Origin: Terriglobus albidus
Lineage (GTDB): Bacteria; Acidobacteriota; Terriglobia; Terriglobales; Acidobacteriaceae
NCBI RefSeq assembly: GCF_008000815.1
Contig: NZ_CP042806.1
Location: 496,001 to 560,000, forward strand
Length of the DNA stretch: 64,000 nt
Reading direction: 5' to 3'
The notes below the pieces were generated by a model. It worked only from the letters and a program-made list of their open reading frames with translations, was not told the origin of the DNA and did not search any database. Position 1 is the stretch's first letter. Each line of letters starts with the position of its first letter. Of the stretch, positions 18,363 through 26,850 are shown one piece after another. The position numbers and the translations under genes are program-made.

Positions 18363-19424
18363 GTGCCACGTCTTACCACGCAACATACGCTCGCCGGAAT
18401 GCTTCTGCTCACGTTCGTCGCTGTTGGCTGCAATCGTCAGCCGGCGGCCGATGTCGTCGCCACCGTCAACGGCAAACCGATCGCGAAGGCTGAGCTGGAG
18501 AAGTATTACAAGGGCCAGCTCGGCGACTCGCAGCAGACGCCCTCGCAGGAACAGGCCGACTCCATGCGCCTGAACGTTCTCCGCGGCCTGATCGACGAGG
18601 AGATCTTTCAGCAGCGCGCGGCCAAGATGAACCTGACCGCCACCAATGAAGAGGTGGATGCGAAAGTTGCCGAGATGAAGGCGCCGGTCAGCGAAGAGCA
18701 ATTCAATCAGCACCTCAAGGATTCCGGCCTGACACTGGATGACCTGAAGCGCGATGTCCGCCGCTCCCTCACCTCCGAGAAGCTGCTGAATAAAGAGATC
18801 AACTCGCGCATTACCGTCTCCGACGGCGATGTCTCCAGCTACTACAACCTGCACAAGGCCGAGTTCAACCTGGTGGAGACCAACTATCACCTGGCGCAGA
18901 TCATCGTGACTTCGCAGCCCGCCCAGCAGCCGCAGCAGGTCTCGAACCTGCAGGCCAGCAAGGCCGCTAACGATACTGAGGCCAAGAAGAAGATCCAGGC
19001 CCTGAAGAACCGCCTCGACTCCGGCGAGGACTTCGGTACATTGGCGATGAACTTTTCCGAAAGCCCACAGACAGCACCGAATGGCGGCGACATGGGCTTC
19101 TTCACCGAGTCGCAGCTCCGTTCTGACGTTGACCTCTTCAGCGCCATCTCGAAGTTGACGCCCGGCAAGGTAACCGACATCATCCCGGTCCCCGAAGGTC
19201 CTGGATCGAAGCGCGTGATCGGCTACGCCATCTTCAAGCTGGTCTCCCGCGAACCCGCCGGCCAGCGCAACCTGAACGATCCTGCCGTCCAGCAGGCCAT
19301 CCGGCAGCAGTTGAAAGACGGCCGCTCCCAGCTCCTGAAGAATGCGTACTTCGAGATGCTGCGCGACGAAGCCAAGGTAAGAAACTACTTCGCCGAACAG
19401 GTCTTCAAGAACGAATCGAAGTAA
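18363..19424 (+). CDS. SurA/PpiD-like peptidyl-prolyl isomerase lipoprotein
   Basis: GTG start after an AAGG site. The signal peptide ends in a lipobox (FVAVGC, Cys about residue 22), so the protein is a lipoprotein of 353 residues. A SurA N-terminal-type helical domain (ATVNGKPIAKAELEKYY; LRGLIDEEIFQQRA) is followed by a parvulin rotamase domain (TNYHLAQIIVTSQP, then DSGEDFGTLAMNFSESP and GGDMGFFTESQL). Such proteins chaperone OM barrels in the periplasm. It forms an operon with the DsbA-like gene and is followed by an intrinsic terminator. Confidence 0.88.
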   Translation: MPRLTTQHTLAGMLLLTFVAVGCNRQPAADVVATVNGKPIAKAELEKYYKGQLGDSQQTPSQEQADSMRLNVLRGLIDEEIFQQRAAKMNLTATNEEVDAKVAEMKAPVSEEQFNQHLKDSGLTLDDLKRDVRRSLTSEKLLNKEINSRITVSDGDVSSYYNLHKAEFNLVETNYHLAQIIVTSQPAQQPQQVSNLQASKAANDTEAKKKIQALKNRLDSGEDFGTLAMNFSESPQTAPNGGDMGFFTESQLRSDVDLFSAISKLTPGKVTDIIPVPEGPGSKRVIGYAIFKLVSREPAGQRNLNDPAVQQAIRQQLKDGRSQLLKNAYFEMLRDEAKVRNYFAEQVFKNESK

Positions 19425-19445
19425 ACGAAAGTAAAAGCAGCGAAT

Positions 19446-19473
19446 AAGGCCCGGCCCAATGGCCGGGCTTTTT
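19446..19473 (+). terminator. Rho-independent terminator after the SurA-like gene
   Basis: Stem GCCCGGCC / GGCCGGGC with loop CAAT, flanked by AAG and TTTTT. Confidence 0.9.
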
Positions 19474-19531
19474 CACGTTCTGCTACGGCCACAAATGTGG
19501 TGCCCGGTTCAGGTGGGGCAACGCTCTCGAC

Positions 19532-19578
19532 GGCACCCATGCTGTACCTCTTCAACTTTTAACTTTCAACTTTTAACA
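19532..19578. repeat. AT-rich intergenic repeat shared with 6872-6918
   Basis: CCCATGC(T/A)GTACCTCTTCAA followed by runs of ACTTTTAAC/ACTTTCAAC units, nearly identical to the region downstream of lptD. It is non-coding in both places. Confidence 0.65.
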
Positions 19579-19636
19579 GTTGGCCACGAAATCAGGCCCA
19601 AAGTCCTCTCCGCGCGAGCCCATTACAATCTCATGC

Positions 19637-19981
19637 ATGGCTTCCGATTGTCTTTTCTGCAAAATCGTCGCCGGCGAGATTCCCGCCAAGAAGGTCTACG
19701 AAGACGGGAACCTTCTCGCCTTCCACGACATCGACCCCAAGGCGCCCACGCACGTCCTTCTGCTCCCGCGCCGCCATATCAACTCACTCGCAGCCATTTG
19801 CAGTGAAGATGCGGGAACCATGGCGGAGTTGATCTGCGCCGCACCTGCCATCGCCGCACAGCTCGGCCTTACAAATGGCTTCCGTACCGTCATCAACACC
19901 GGCCCCGATGGCGGCCAGACCGTCGGCCATCTGCACCTGCACATCCTCGGCGGCCGCGCCATGCGCTGGCCCCCAGGCTAA
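19637..19981 (+). CDS. hinT: HIT-family nucleotide hydrolase (HinT-like)
   Basis: The 114-residue product is a complete HIT protein: CLFCKIVAGEIPAKKVYED with the two Cys of the zinc site, FHDIDPKAPTHVLLLPRRH, and the catalytic histidine triad HLHLHILGGR near the C-terminus. HinT proteins hydrolyse purine nucleoside phosphoramidates and acyl-adenylates in the cytoplasm. The start at 19637 matches the family N-terminus. The gene stands alone; the next gene is convergent. Confidence 0.93.
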   Translation: MASDCLFCKIVAGEIPAKKVYEDGNLLAFHDIDPKAPTHVLLLPRRHINSLAAICSEDAGTMAELICAAPAIAAQLGLTNGFRTVINTGPDGGQTVGHLHLHILGGRAMRWPPG

Positions 19982-19996
19982 GGACGAATTGTCTTT

Positions 19997-20941
19997 TCAG
20001 CGGATAACATACGGTTGATCTCTCTGAAAGACCTGGGAGAAGTATCCTTTGCGTGTTCGTACGTGATATCGGTGATTGATCGCTTCCAGATGGATCGTAC
20101 GAAACCGGCCGTCTCCTTCAAGATTGGCCGGGACATACTCGAGCGAGTACTGGCTCTCCAGCTCTTCTTTAATTTCAGTGAATGCATGGGCAATCTCTCG
20201 AGGTCTGGTGGGAAAGAAGGGCCTTCCGCCAGTCTCCGTCGAGATCGTGCGCAGTACTTCGTCTCCTGCCTCGCCGCTCGCGTCGACGCGCGCACGGATG
20301 CTATACACCGTCGTTTCAGCACGCTGGCACATCTGGATGGCGTCGCTCATCGGGTTCTTGCTTCCATGGTCGTTGCCGTCTGAAACGAGGACGATGGCAT
20401 GGCGATACAGGCGAGGCCGATTGAGCATGCGCTCTCGGCAGTTCTCATAGAGAACATCAAACAAACCAGAATTACCTGTAGGAATATTGTGGATGTGGTT
20501 CAGAAGCGAATCCATGTTGCGGGTAAAGCCGTCGTCTTCGGATAGGGGGAGATTTAAACCGGCGACGAACGCTCCATCCAGCCGTTTGAGAGTATCTCCG
20601 AAAAAAGCGGCGGCAGCCTTCTCTTCTACTCCTCGAGCCTGTGGTGAAAGACTTGATGCTTCCACCACGAGGCCGAGGTAAAGAGGGAAATTAGTGTGGC
20701 GCGTAAAGCGGATGAGCCGTTCCGGACGTTTGCCCTGATCCGTAAATACGAAATCTTGCGGCTGCAGGTTCGCGACAACTTTGTCTTTGTCATCGGTAAC
20801 GGTAAAAAATACGACCGTCTCGCGAGAGGGATTTCCGAGCATAGGCAGCTCGATCCCAGGCGGATCCGCAGGCTCCTGGCCACGCAACAAACGGGCACTA
20901 CACAATAGCAAAGCGACCGAGATGGCCCGAAGAGTCTGCAT
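19997..20941 (-). CDS. VWFA-related acidobacterial exported protein (TIGR03436)
   Basis: The 314-residue product has a signal peptide (LRAISVALLLCSARLLRGQ) and the acidobacterial VWFA-related layout: an N-terminal beta-sandwich (ETVVFFTVTDDKDKVVANL and the phrase LQPQDFVFTDQGK), then a von Willebrand A domain (LYLGLVVEASSLSPQ, LVSDGNDHGSKN, VYSIRARVD). The first metal-site motif reads EASSLS instead of DxSxS, so metal binding may be weakened. The family is exported and has no fixed function. Start ATG 20941 is preferred; GTG 20959 is possible. Confidence 0.85.
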   Translation of the reverse strand: MQTLRAISVALLLCSARLLRGQEPADPPGIELPMLGNPSRETVVFFTVTDDKDKVVANLQPQDFVFTDQGKRPERLIRFTRHTNFPLYLGLVVEASSLSPQARGVEEKAAAAFFGDTLKRLDGAFVAGLNLPLSEDDGFTRNMDSLLNHIHNIPTGNSGLFDVLYENCRERMLNRPRLYRHAIVLVSDGNDHGSKNPMSDAIQMCQRAETTVYSIRARVDASGEAGDEVLRTISTETGGRPFFPTRPREIAHAFTEIKEELESQYSLEYVPANLEGDGRFRTIHLEAINHRYHVRTRKGYFSQVFQRDQPYVIR

Positions 20942-21016
20942 ACAACAGATGATCGACACACTCAGATCATGGTGTGCTGTTTAGACGCGGGAATCGAGAT
21001 GGCGATATGGCCAGTT

Positions 21017-22054
21017 TTACTTCGCTACGCTTGGGCGGTCATCCGCCTCCAGGTCTCCCAGCGCATACTGGATTCCCGCCAGCATATGTTGCAGATAGGC
21101 CGGCATGGCGTACACATGCTCATTGTGGCCCAGTGCCTCATAGAACACGCGGCCTTTCCCCTCGCGCCGAATCCAGCTCAACGCATAATCCCCATCCGTA
21201 CGCTTCGTTGCCGCCGGCTCCTTCGCCTTATCCGCATCGCTCATTTTGGTGTAGTCGATGCTGGTCAGCACGTGCACGTTCTTCCGCGAAAACGAGTCCT
21301 GTGCATAGGTATAGATCTCGTCGTGGATAGCGAACTCTTTGCCGTGGAACATCGCCGTCAGCGGACTTTTCGGATCGTCAATCTTCACCGTCACCATCTG
21401 TGGATACAGCCAGTGGAACTTGAAGAATCCGCCAATCGCCTTATTCCACTCCGGCCATGTCCCGATCAGTTTCGCCGGAGCACCGGCCTCTCCCTCTGCA
21501 TGGCCGTGATACGAGTCCGACGCGGCATGCACGCCGACAATTCCCTTCCCGCTACGCACAAAATCCAGCAACGCCTTGCGGCGGGCCTCTGTCACTGCAG
21601 GGTCTTTCTTGTCATCAAGGAATGCGCCGGTTGTCTGGTCCAGGAAGATGCAGTCGAAGTACGCCAGGTTCTCAGACGTGATGTCGACCGGGTTGTAGGT
21701 GATGGTCGTGGTCCATGCACCGGTCTTCTTGCCCATCTCCTCCACCATGCGTGCCGCCAGCGGAATGGAAGAGTGCACCCAGCCGTCGGCATAGGCATAG
21801 ACAAGAATGCGCCGTGGTTTCTTCGGCGGCACGATGGCATGGTCCGGCAGCGCATCCAGCACCGCCACCACGTCACCGGAGTTCGGTGTCTCAAGCTGCC
21901 GTCCATCAGCGATCGCCTGCGGCCGGTCACCTGAAAGAGGCTTTGCCGGCTGCGGAGTTTTGAGCCCGCGGTCTGTTTGCGGCGTAACCGTCTGTGCGTG
22001 CAACATGCAGGGTATTGCGAGCAATAAACCCGCTCCAGCGATTCTCCAATTCAT
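21017..22054 (-). CDS. Exported ThuA-like domain protein
   Basis: AAGGTGG nine bases upstream supports the ATG at 22054; 345 residues. A signal peptide (MNWRIAGAGLLLAIPCMLHAQ) precedes a ThuA-like (class I glutamine-amidotransferase-like) fold: RILVYAYADGWVHSSIPLAA, YFDCIFLDQTTGAF, LDFVRSGKGIVGVHAASDSYHG, and a distal ALGHNEHVYAMPAY. ThuA-like proteins occur in carbohydrate utilisation loci of Bacteroidota and Acidobacteriota, often with Gfo/Idh enzymes; the substrate is unknown. It lies 48 bases after the aquaporin gene on the same strand and may be in its transcript. Confidence 0.87.
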   Translation of the reverse strand: MNWRIAGAGLLLAIPCMLHAQTVTPQTDRGLKTPQPAKPLSGDRPQAIADGRQLETPNSGDVVAVLDALPDHAIVPPKKPRRILVYAYADGWVHSSIPLAARMVEEMGKKTGAWTTTITYNPVDITSENLAYFDCIFLDQTTGAFLDDKKDPAVTEARRKALLDFVRSGKGIVGVHAASDSYHGHAEGEAGAPAKLIGTWPEWNKAIGGFFKFHWLYPQMVTVKIDDPKSPLTAMFHGKEFAIHDEIYTYAQDSFSRKNVHVLTSIDYTKMSDADKAKEPAATKRTDGDYALSWIRREGKGRVFYEALGHNEHVYAMPAYLQHMLAGIQYALGDLEADDRPSVAK

Positions 22055-22102
22055 TAGAAAGAGCCACCTTTGCTCGGAACCCAATCTACCATCAGTTCGG
22101 CG

Positions 22103-22960
22103 TCATCCTCCGCTCTCGCTATCTTCACCATGCAGTTCCAAAAAGCTGCAGCGGAACGGACACGTCGACCGGGTGTCATGAAAGACCTTGGCGCAGTAGA
22201 CGTGGTCCCTTCCCATCCATCTGGCATACAACGCCGCCGCGCTTAACGCACCACCCACCGGGGCTACGAGATAAATCCACAATCCATGCCAGATCCACGC
22301 GAAAACTGCCGATGCAAACGACCGTGCCGGGTTCACGCTGAACCCCGAGAGTGACGCGCAGAAGCCGTAGTAGAAGATCGTCAGCAAACCCACCGCGAAT
22401 GGAGCGTACCGAACCAAGGTCTTATGATTCGCCGTGAAGAGAACGATGCTCATCAACAGTGCCGACAAGCTCCACTCCGCAAGAAAGGCAATGACCTCGC
22501 CTTCGCTTCCCGGCGTTGTCACTGCATAACAGACGGGTGGGTACGCAAGCCGATCACCCAGCACGCTACGTGCCAGCCACATCCCTGATACCGCACCGAG
22601 AAACTGGCATACCACATAGAAAGCGGCGTCCCAGCGGTGCACACGGCGCAGATAGGAATACGCCAGGGTCACCGCCGGATTGAGATGCGCACCTGTTCGC
22701 CGGCCGAACCGGGAACGGATCAGCAAGATGGTCGCCACGGAAACGCCCGCACCCATCGCAAACGGTCGCATGGCCTGTGGCAATTGGAATGCAGCTCCGC
22801 TATAGAGCAGCGCTGCAAACAGTCCAATGCAGAACAGCAGTACTCCGGTCTGCGTTGCCTCCATCAAGTATTCCCGCCAGTGAGTTCTCCATGCCTCCGC
22901 GATCGATGCGTCAGGCGGCAGCGCCGTAACCTGAAAGCGTGGCAACTGTTGCGAATCCAT
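22103..22960 (-). CDS. MIP-family channel (aquaporin-like)
   Basis: The 285-residue product contains both NPA boxes of the MIP family, HLNPAVTLA (about residue 92) and FSVNPARSFAS (about residue 205), and six predicted membrane helices. These channels conduct water or small solutes such as glycerol. The N-terminal 35 residues and the Cys-containing C-terminal tail (YCAKVFHDTRSTCPFRCSF) lie outside the usual core. It starts 17 bases after the stop of the oxidoreductase gene, so they probably share a transcript. The second NPA is followed by Arg, as in the usual selectivity filter. Water versus glycerol preference cannot be decided by eye. Confidence 0.88.
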   Translation of the reverse strand: MDSQQLPRFQVTALPPDASIAEAWRTHWREYLMEATQTGVLLFCIGLFAALLYSGAAFQLPQAMRPFAMGAGVSVATILLIRSRFGRRTGAHLNPAVTLAYSYLRRVHRWDAAFYVVCQFLGAVSGMWLARSVLGDRLAYPPVCYAVTTPGSEGEVIAFLAEWSLSALLMSIVLFTANHKTLVRYAPFAVGLLTIFYYGFCASLSGFSVNPARSFASAVFAWIWHGLWIYLVAPVGGALSAAALYARWMGRDHVYCAKVFHDTRSTCPFRCSFLELHGEDSESGG

Positions 22961-22977
22961 GACAGGACAGCAGATGA

Positions 22978-24390
22978 TCAGCGGGCCGGAACAGTGGGCT
23001 CTGACTCGAAAAGCGAGTGCACGCCCTCGACAAGAGTGGGATGCGCCAGCATCGCATCGCGAAGCGCGGTATACGGCAGGCCGGCCAGCATCGCAATCTG
23101 AACCGCCGACATCACCTCTCCTGCACCTGTACCCAGTCCGGAGAAGCCCAGGATGCGATCGTCGTCCCCGACCAGAGCCTTCATGAATCCTTTGGTCTCC
23201 ATCAACGCTCTTGCACGCAGCACCGCCGCCATCGGCGCCCGGAAGAGGCGATAGCGTATCTCCCTAGCCTTCGCTTCAGTCTCACTGAGACCAATGCGCG
23301 CAAACTCCGGATCGGTGAAGAGGCAGAATGGAACCAGCCTTCCCGTCGTAACAGCATTGCCTCCGTCGAGGTTATCTTTCACCACCCGGAAATCGTCTTC
23401 ACTGACATGGGTAAACTGCGGACTTCCCGCGATCTCACCCACAGCCCATACACCCGGAGCCGTTGTCTGCAGCCGTTCGTTTACCTGGATGTAGCCGCTC
23501 TTCGCGAGCTGTACACCGGCTGCTTCGAGCCCGAGTCCCTGCGTGTTAGGAACTCTTCCCGTGGCAACTAACAGATGCGTACCCTCCACCACTGCTTCGC
23601 CGTCCGGTCGATGGAGAAAGATCTTTACCGTTTGTCCGGAGACTCCCGTCACCTTTTGAATCGGCGTCCCGAGAGCAAACTCGATCCCCTCATCGCGAAG
23701 AATGCTGTGGATCGCCTCGGTCACATCCACGTCCTCGCGATGGAGTATTCGGCTGTTACGGTCGATCACCGTCACCTTGCTGCCAAACCGCCGCATGGCC
23801 TGTGCGAACTCGAGGCCTACATATCCTCCTCCAAGGACGATTAGCCGCTCCGGCACATGGTCAAGCTCCAGAGCTTCGACATGGGTCAGTGGCTGTGCTT
23901 CCGCAAGCCCTGGAGTCTTGTCGACCGCAGCATGTGTCCCGGTACCGATAATGACATTCGTCCCTGTCAGGACCCGCGTGCTTCCGTCCGGTAGTGTTGC
24001 CTCGACTGTCTTTGGTCCGATAAAGCGGGCAGTCCCCATGATCAGCTCGGCTCCGCTCTGGTGATAGAGGTCTTGATGGGTTTCCACCAGGCCGGCGACC
24101 ATGCGACGCTTGCGTTCCCTCACCGCCGGCATGTCGACTTCCATCTCGCGCATGCGGATGCCAAACTCTTCGCCTCTCCGCGCATACTCGACCACCTGTG
24201 CCGTGTGGATGATGTTCTTACTGGGGAGGCAGGCAATGTTCGGGCACGCTCCGCCGACGTACTTCCTCTCGACGACCGCAACCCGTTGGCCACGGCTTGC
24301 AAATGTCCACGCGGAAAGCTTCGCTCCGGCGCCGCTTCCAATGATCACCAGGTCGTACTCTTCAGGCTGTTGTGAGGAAGGGCTGCTCAT
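22978..24390 (-). CDS. Class I pyridine nucleotide-disulfide oxidoreductase (mercuric-reductase-like)
   Basis: The 470-residue flavoprotein has the FAD-binding start DLVIIGSGAGAK, the redox disulfide GGACPNIACLPSK (Cys spaced by four), a NAD(P) site VLGGGYVGLEFAQ, the FAD-ribose motif GVWAVGEIAG, and a C-terminal dimerisation domain with HPTLVEG. It resembles the mercuric reductase / dihydrolipoamide dehydrogenase branch but lacks an N-terminal metal-binding (HMA) domain and the C-terminal Cys pair of MerA, so Hg(II) reduction is doubtful. A LysR gene is divergent from it and probably controls it; the aquaporin gene follows 17 bases downstream. Confidence 0.88.
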   Translation of the reverse strand: MSSPSSQQPEEYDLVIIGSGAGAKLSAWTFASRGQRVAVVERKYVGGACPNIACLPSKNIIHTAQVVEYARRGEEFGIRMREMEVDMPAVRERKRRMVAGLVETHQDLYHQSGAELIMGTARFIGPKTVEATLPDGSTRVLTGTNVIIGTGTHAAVDKTPGLAEAQPLTHVEALELDHVPERLIVLGGGYVGLEFAQAMRRFGSKVTVIDRNSRILHREDVDVTEAIHSILRDEGIEFALGTPIQKVTGVSGQTVKIFLHRPDGEAVVEGTHLLVATGRVPNTQGLGLEAAGVQLAKSGYIQVNERLQTTAPGVWAVGEIAGSPQFTHVSEDDFRVVKDNLDGGNAVTTGRLVPFCLFTDPEFARIGLSETEAKAREIRYRLFRAPMAAVLRARALMETKGFMKALVGDDDRILGFSGLGTGAGEVMSAVQIAMLAGLPYTALRDAMLAHPTLVEGVHSLFESEPTVPAR

Positions 24391-24482
24391 AGCTCTTTGA
24401 TTCCTTTAGGAAAATGGGCTCCACGGATGAATCTAGTGGAGCCGCCAATCTCGCGAATAGACCGCTCCAGGCAATATCATCT

Positions 24483-24497
24483 ATTCCGGATTGGAAT
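24483..24497. promoter_or_regulatory. LysR-type operator (ATTCC-N5-GGAAT)
   Basis: A perfect inverted repeat ATTCC-GGATT-GGAAT with the T-N11-A core of LysR boxes lies 4 bases before the LysR ATG, in the divergent intergenic region. It is a likely site for autoregulation and for control of the oxidoreductase. Confidence 0.55.
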
Positions 24498-24501
24498 AAA
24501 T

Positions 24502-25383
24502 ATGAGCCGCCTGCGGGAGATGGAAGTGTTTGTACGCGTTGTCGAGACGGGGTCGTTTTCCGCCGCCGCACGCGATTTCAAGATCGGCCAGCCGGCCATC
24601 TCAAAGAGCATCACCTCGCTCGAAACCCGGCTTGGCATCCGCCTTCTGGCGCGCTCCACCCGCCGCCTGACTCCGACCGAGGCCGGCAAAGCATTTTATG
24701 AACGTGCTTTTCGCGCTCTCGCAGAGGCAAACGAAGCGGAGGCCGCAGCGCAGAGCGCGGGCAAAGGATTATCCGGACGGCTTCGCGTTTATGCGCCCGT
24801 AACCTTCGCCCGGCTGCATCTTGTTCCCAGGCTCAACGAGTTCCTCGAAGCCAATCCCAAACTCGATCTCGAAGTCGTGATGGATGACCGGCCGATCGAT
24901 CTGCTGGCAGAAAACATCGACATAGCCATTCGCATGGGCGTACTTGCCGACTCCGCGCTCAAGGCCAAAAAGATCGCCAGCGGAGAGCGCCTGGTATTGG
25001 CCAGCCCTGACTACTTGCGTCGCAGAGGCATCCCCTCTCGGCCATCCGATCTGCGCAGGCATGAGGCCGTGATCTACAACCACGGCACCGGTGGCGAGGA
25101 GTGGCTGTTCACGCGTTACTCCTCCAGTCTTCGCGTGCGCATCCAGGGAAGGCTCGCGCTAAACGCGGCCGAAGGGGTACGCGCCGCGGTCATCTCCGGC
25201 CAGGGCTTCACCATCGCCTCCCGCTGGATGTTCCAACCCGAGATCGCCTCGGGCGAGGTGGTTCCTATCCTTACCGATTGGGAGCTGCCGCAGATCGATC
25301 TTTGGATCGTTTATCCCTCGGGCCGGCTGACAAGCACAAAGGCAAGAACCTTCGCTCTCTGGTTTCAGCGCTCGATCGGTTGA
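24502..25383 (+). CDS. LysR-family transcriptional regulator
   Basis: The 293-residue product begins MSRLREMEVFVRVVETGSF, then a winged helix with AAARDFKIGQPAISKSITSLE, and a substrate-binding domain (RLRVYAPVTFARLHLVP, IAIRMGVLADSAL, VISGQGFTIASRWM). It belongs to the AaeR/DmlR-like LysR group. It is divergent from the disulfide oxidoreductase, the classical target arrangement. The ATG at 24502 fits the family start; upstream in-frame codons are non-coding. The ligand is unknown. Confidence 0.92.
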   Translation: MSRLREMEVFVRVVETGSFSAAARDFKIGQPAISKSITSLETRLGIRLLARSTRRLTPTEAGKAFYERAFRALAEANEAEAAAQSAGKGLSGRLRVYAPVTFARLHLVPRLNEFLEANPKLDLEVVMDDRPIDLLAENIDIAIRMGVLADSALKAKKIASGERLVLASPDYLRRRGIPSRPSDLRRHEAVIYNHGTGGEEWLFTRYSSSLRVRIQGRLALNAAEGVRAAVISGQGFTIASRWMFQPEIASGEVVPILTDWELPQIDLWIVYPSGRLTSTKARTFALWFQRSIG

Positions 25384-25439
25384 AGCGAACCATTACATCC
25401 AATTGCCCCCGACCCACACACCGTTTATGATGAAAGACG

Positions 25440-25560
25440 ACATCAAGAGTTGAGCTCACTGCTCAACGCCAACCTGCCCCGAGCAAGGTGGCGTCCCATC
25501 TGGGAGATGTGGCCTGTCCGGCAACTTCGGGAAAAGCCGCACATCCGTGATTTTCTTTTG
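25440..25560 (+). promoter_or_regulatory. Structured leader of threonine aldolase, SAM-clan riboswitch-like
   Basis: In order: ATCAAGAG (25442-25449); hairpin GTTGAGC-TCACT-GCTCAAC (25449-25467); GCCAACCTGC (25468-25477); GCAAGGTGGCGTCC (25483-25496); and GATGT (25506-25510), which can pair with ACATC (25440-25444) to close the fold. These resemble the order of conserved segments in SAM-I/SAM-IV riboswitches (AUCAAGAG, GGCAACC, GCAAGGUG-UCC, closing stem). GATGTG (25506-25511) can instead pair with CACATC (25540-25545), which is followed by GTGATTTTCTTTT, an apparent switching hairpin. P2/P3 details differ from the SAM-I consensus, so the class is unproven. Confidence 0.45.
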
Positions 25561-25589
25561 ATGGACCAGTAAGAAAGGGTTCAATACGC

Positions 25590-26651
25590 ATGTGTGCACC
25601 AAAACAGCAGTTCGCCAGTGATAACTACGCCGGAATCTGTCCTGAAGCATGGGCCGCCATGGCCGAAGCCAACATCGGACACGAAAGCGCCTACGGTGCA
25701 GACTCCTGGACGGCACAGGCGGCGGACGCCTTCCGCACACTCTTCAGCACCGACTGCGATGTCTTCTTCGCCTTCAATGGAACAGCAGCCAACTCCCTCG
25801 CGCTTGCTGCTCTGAGCCAGAGCTATCACAGCGTCATCTGTTCGGAGCTGGCGCACGTGGAGACCGACGAGTGCGGCGCCCCCGAGTTTTTCTCGAACGG
25901 CGCCAAGCTTCTTGTCGCTCCCTCATCGAACGGCAAACTTAGTCCCGAAGCGATCCGCCTGATCGCATCACGACGCACCGACATTCACTACCCCAAGCCG
26001 CGCGTCGTCACCATCACGCAACCCACCGAGACCGGCCTCGTCTACACCCTCGACGAGATCCGCGCCATCGCTGCCACATGCCGCGAGCTCGGCCTTCGTC
26101 TCCACATGGATGGAGCGCGCTTCGCCAATGCGTGTGCGACGCTCGGCTGCACACCCGCGGCCATGACCTGGGAGGCCGGTGTCGATGTTCTCTGCTTCGG
26201 CGGCACCAAGAACGGCATGGCCGTCGGCGAGGCCGTGATCTTCTTCGATCGCGCGCTCTCACAAGACTTCGACTATCGCTGCAAACAGGCAGGACAGCTC
26301 GCCTCCAAGATGCGCTTCCTCGCCGCTCCCTGGGTCCGCATGCTCGAAACCGGGGCCTGGCTGCATCGCGCGGCACATGCCAACACCTGCGCCAGGACAT
26401 TTGCAGAGAAGATCGCCGGCCTGCCGAACATCGAGCTCATGTTCCCGGTCGAGGCAAATGGCGTCTTCGTCAAGATGCCTTCCGCCATCGCCGATGCGCT
26501 GCGCGCCAGAGACTGGAAGTTCTACACCTTCATCGGCGGCGGAGCACGCTTCATGTTTGCCTGGGATACCGCACTCGATTGCCTCGAATCGCTGGTCGAA
26601 GACTTTCGTGCTGTAAGTGCAGAACAAACTGGTGCACCAGTTCTGACGTAA
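25590..26651 (+). CDS. ltaE: Low-specificity threonine aldolase (beta-eliminating lyase family)
   Basis: The 353-residue PLP enzyme shows SDNYAGICPEAWAAMAEAN at the N-terminus, FAFNGTAANSLAL (phosphate loop), CSELAHVETDECGAPE, the Asp that contacts the pyridine nitrogen in LHMDGARFANA, and the PLP lysine in CFGGTKNGMAVGEA. Threonine aldolases split L-threonine or allo-threonine to glycine and acetaldehyde in the cytoplasm. AAGAAAGGG precedes the ATG. A structured leader upstream suggests metabolite control. A relative acting on another beta-hydroxy amino acid cannot be excluded. Confidence 0.9.
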   Translation: MCAPKQQFASDNYAGICPEAWAAMAEANIGHESAYGADSWTAQAADAFRTLFSTDCDVFFAFNGTAANSLALAALSQSYHSVICSELAHVETDECGAPEFFSNGAKLLVAPSSNGKLSPEAIRLIASRRTDIHYPKPRVVTITQPTETGLVYTLDEIRAIAATCRELGLRLHMDGARFANACATLGCTPAAMTWEAGVDVLCFGGTKNGMAVGEAVIFFDRALSQDFDYRCKQAGQLASKMRFLAAPWVRMLETGAWLHRAAHANTCARTFAEKIAGLPNIELMFPVEANGVFVKMPSAIADALRARDWKFYTFIGGGARFMFAWDTALDCLESLVEDFRAVSAEQTGAPVLT

Positions 26652-26671
26652 TCGCAATGACTGGCTAAACG

Positions 26672-26785
26672 GGTGGGAGAAGCGGGCTTCAGCCCGCTGA
26701 TAAGAGTGTAAAAAATAACGGGCTTCAGCCCCGGGCCTTTGTCTTTTCAAGAAATGCCAGGGGACTGAAGCCCACGGCTCCCACC
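26672..26785. repeat. GGTGGGAG-bounded intergenic repeat, copy A (114 bp)
   Basis: Ends GGTGGGAG ... CTCCCACC are inverted repeats; inside are CGGGCTTCAGCCCG hairpins. A second copy lies at 57259-57414. No ORF. Confidence 0.7.
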
Positions 26786-26824
26786 GATTCGAGCTTCGCT
26801 CGAATGCTTTGCCTGGAAATAGGT

Positions 26825-26845
26825 TGACATAGGCTGCCTATGTCA
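26825..26845 (+). promoter_or_regulatory. PadR-1 operator half 1 overlapping a -35 box
   Basis: Perfect inverted repeat TGACATAGG-CTG-CCTATGTCA. The preceding T gives a TTGACA -35 element at 26824-26829, so binding here would block RNA polymerase. Confidence 0.65.
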
Positions 26846-26850
26846 GCCAT

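Noticed and set aside
22978-24390. Calling the flavoprotein a mercuric reductase
   Set aside because: It lacks the N-terminal HMA domain and C-terminal Cys pair of MerA and has no mer neighbours, so only the enzyme superfamily is supported.
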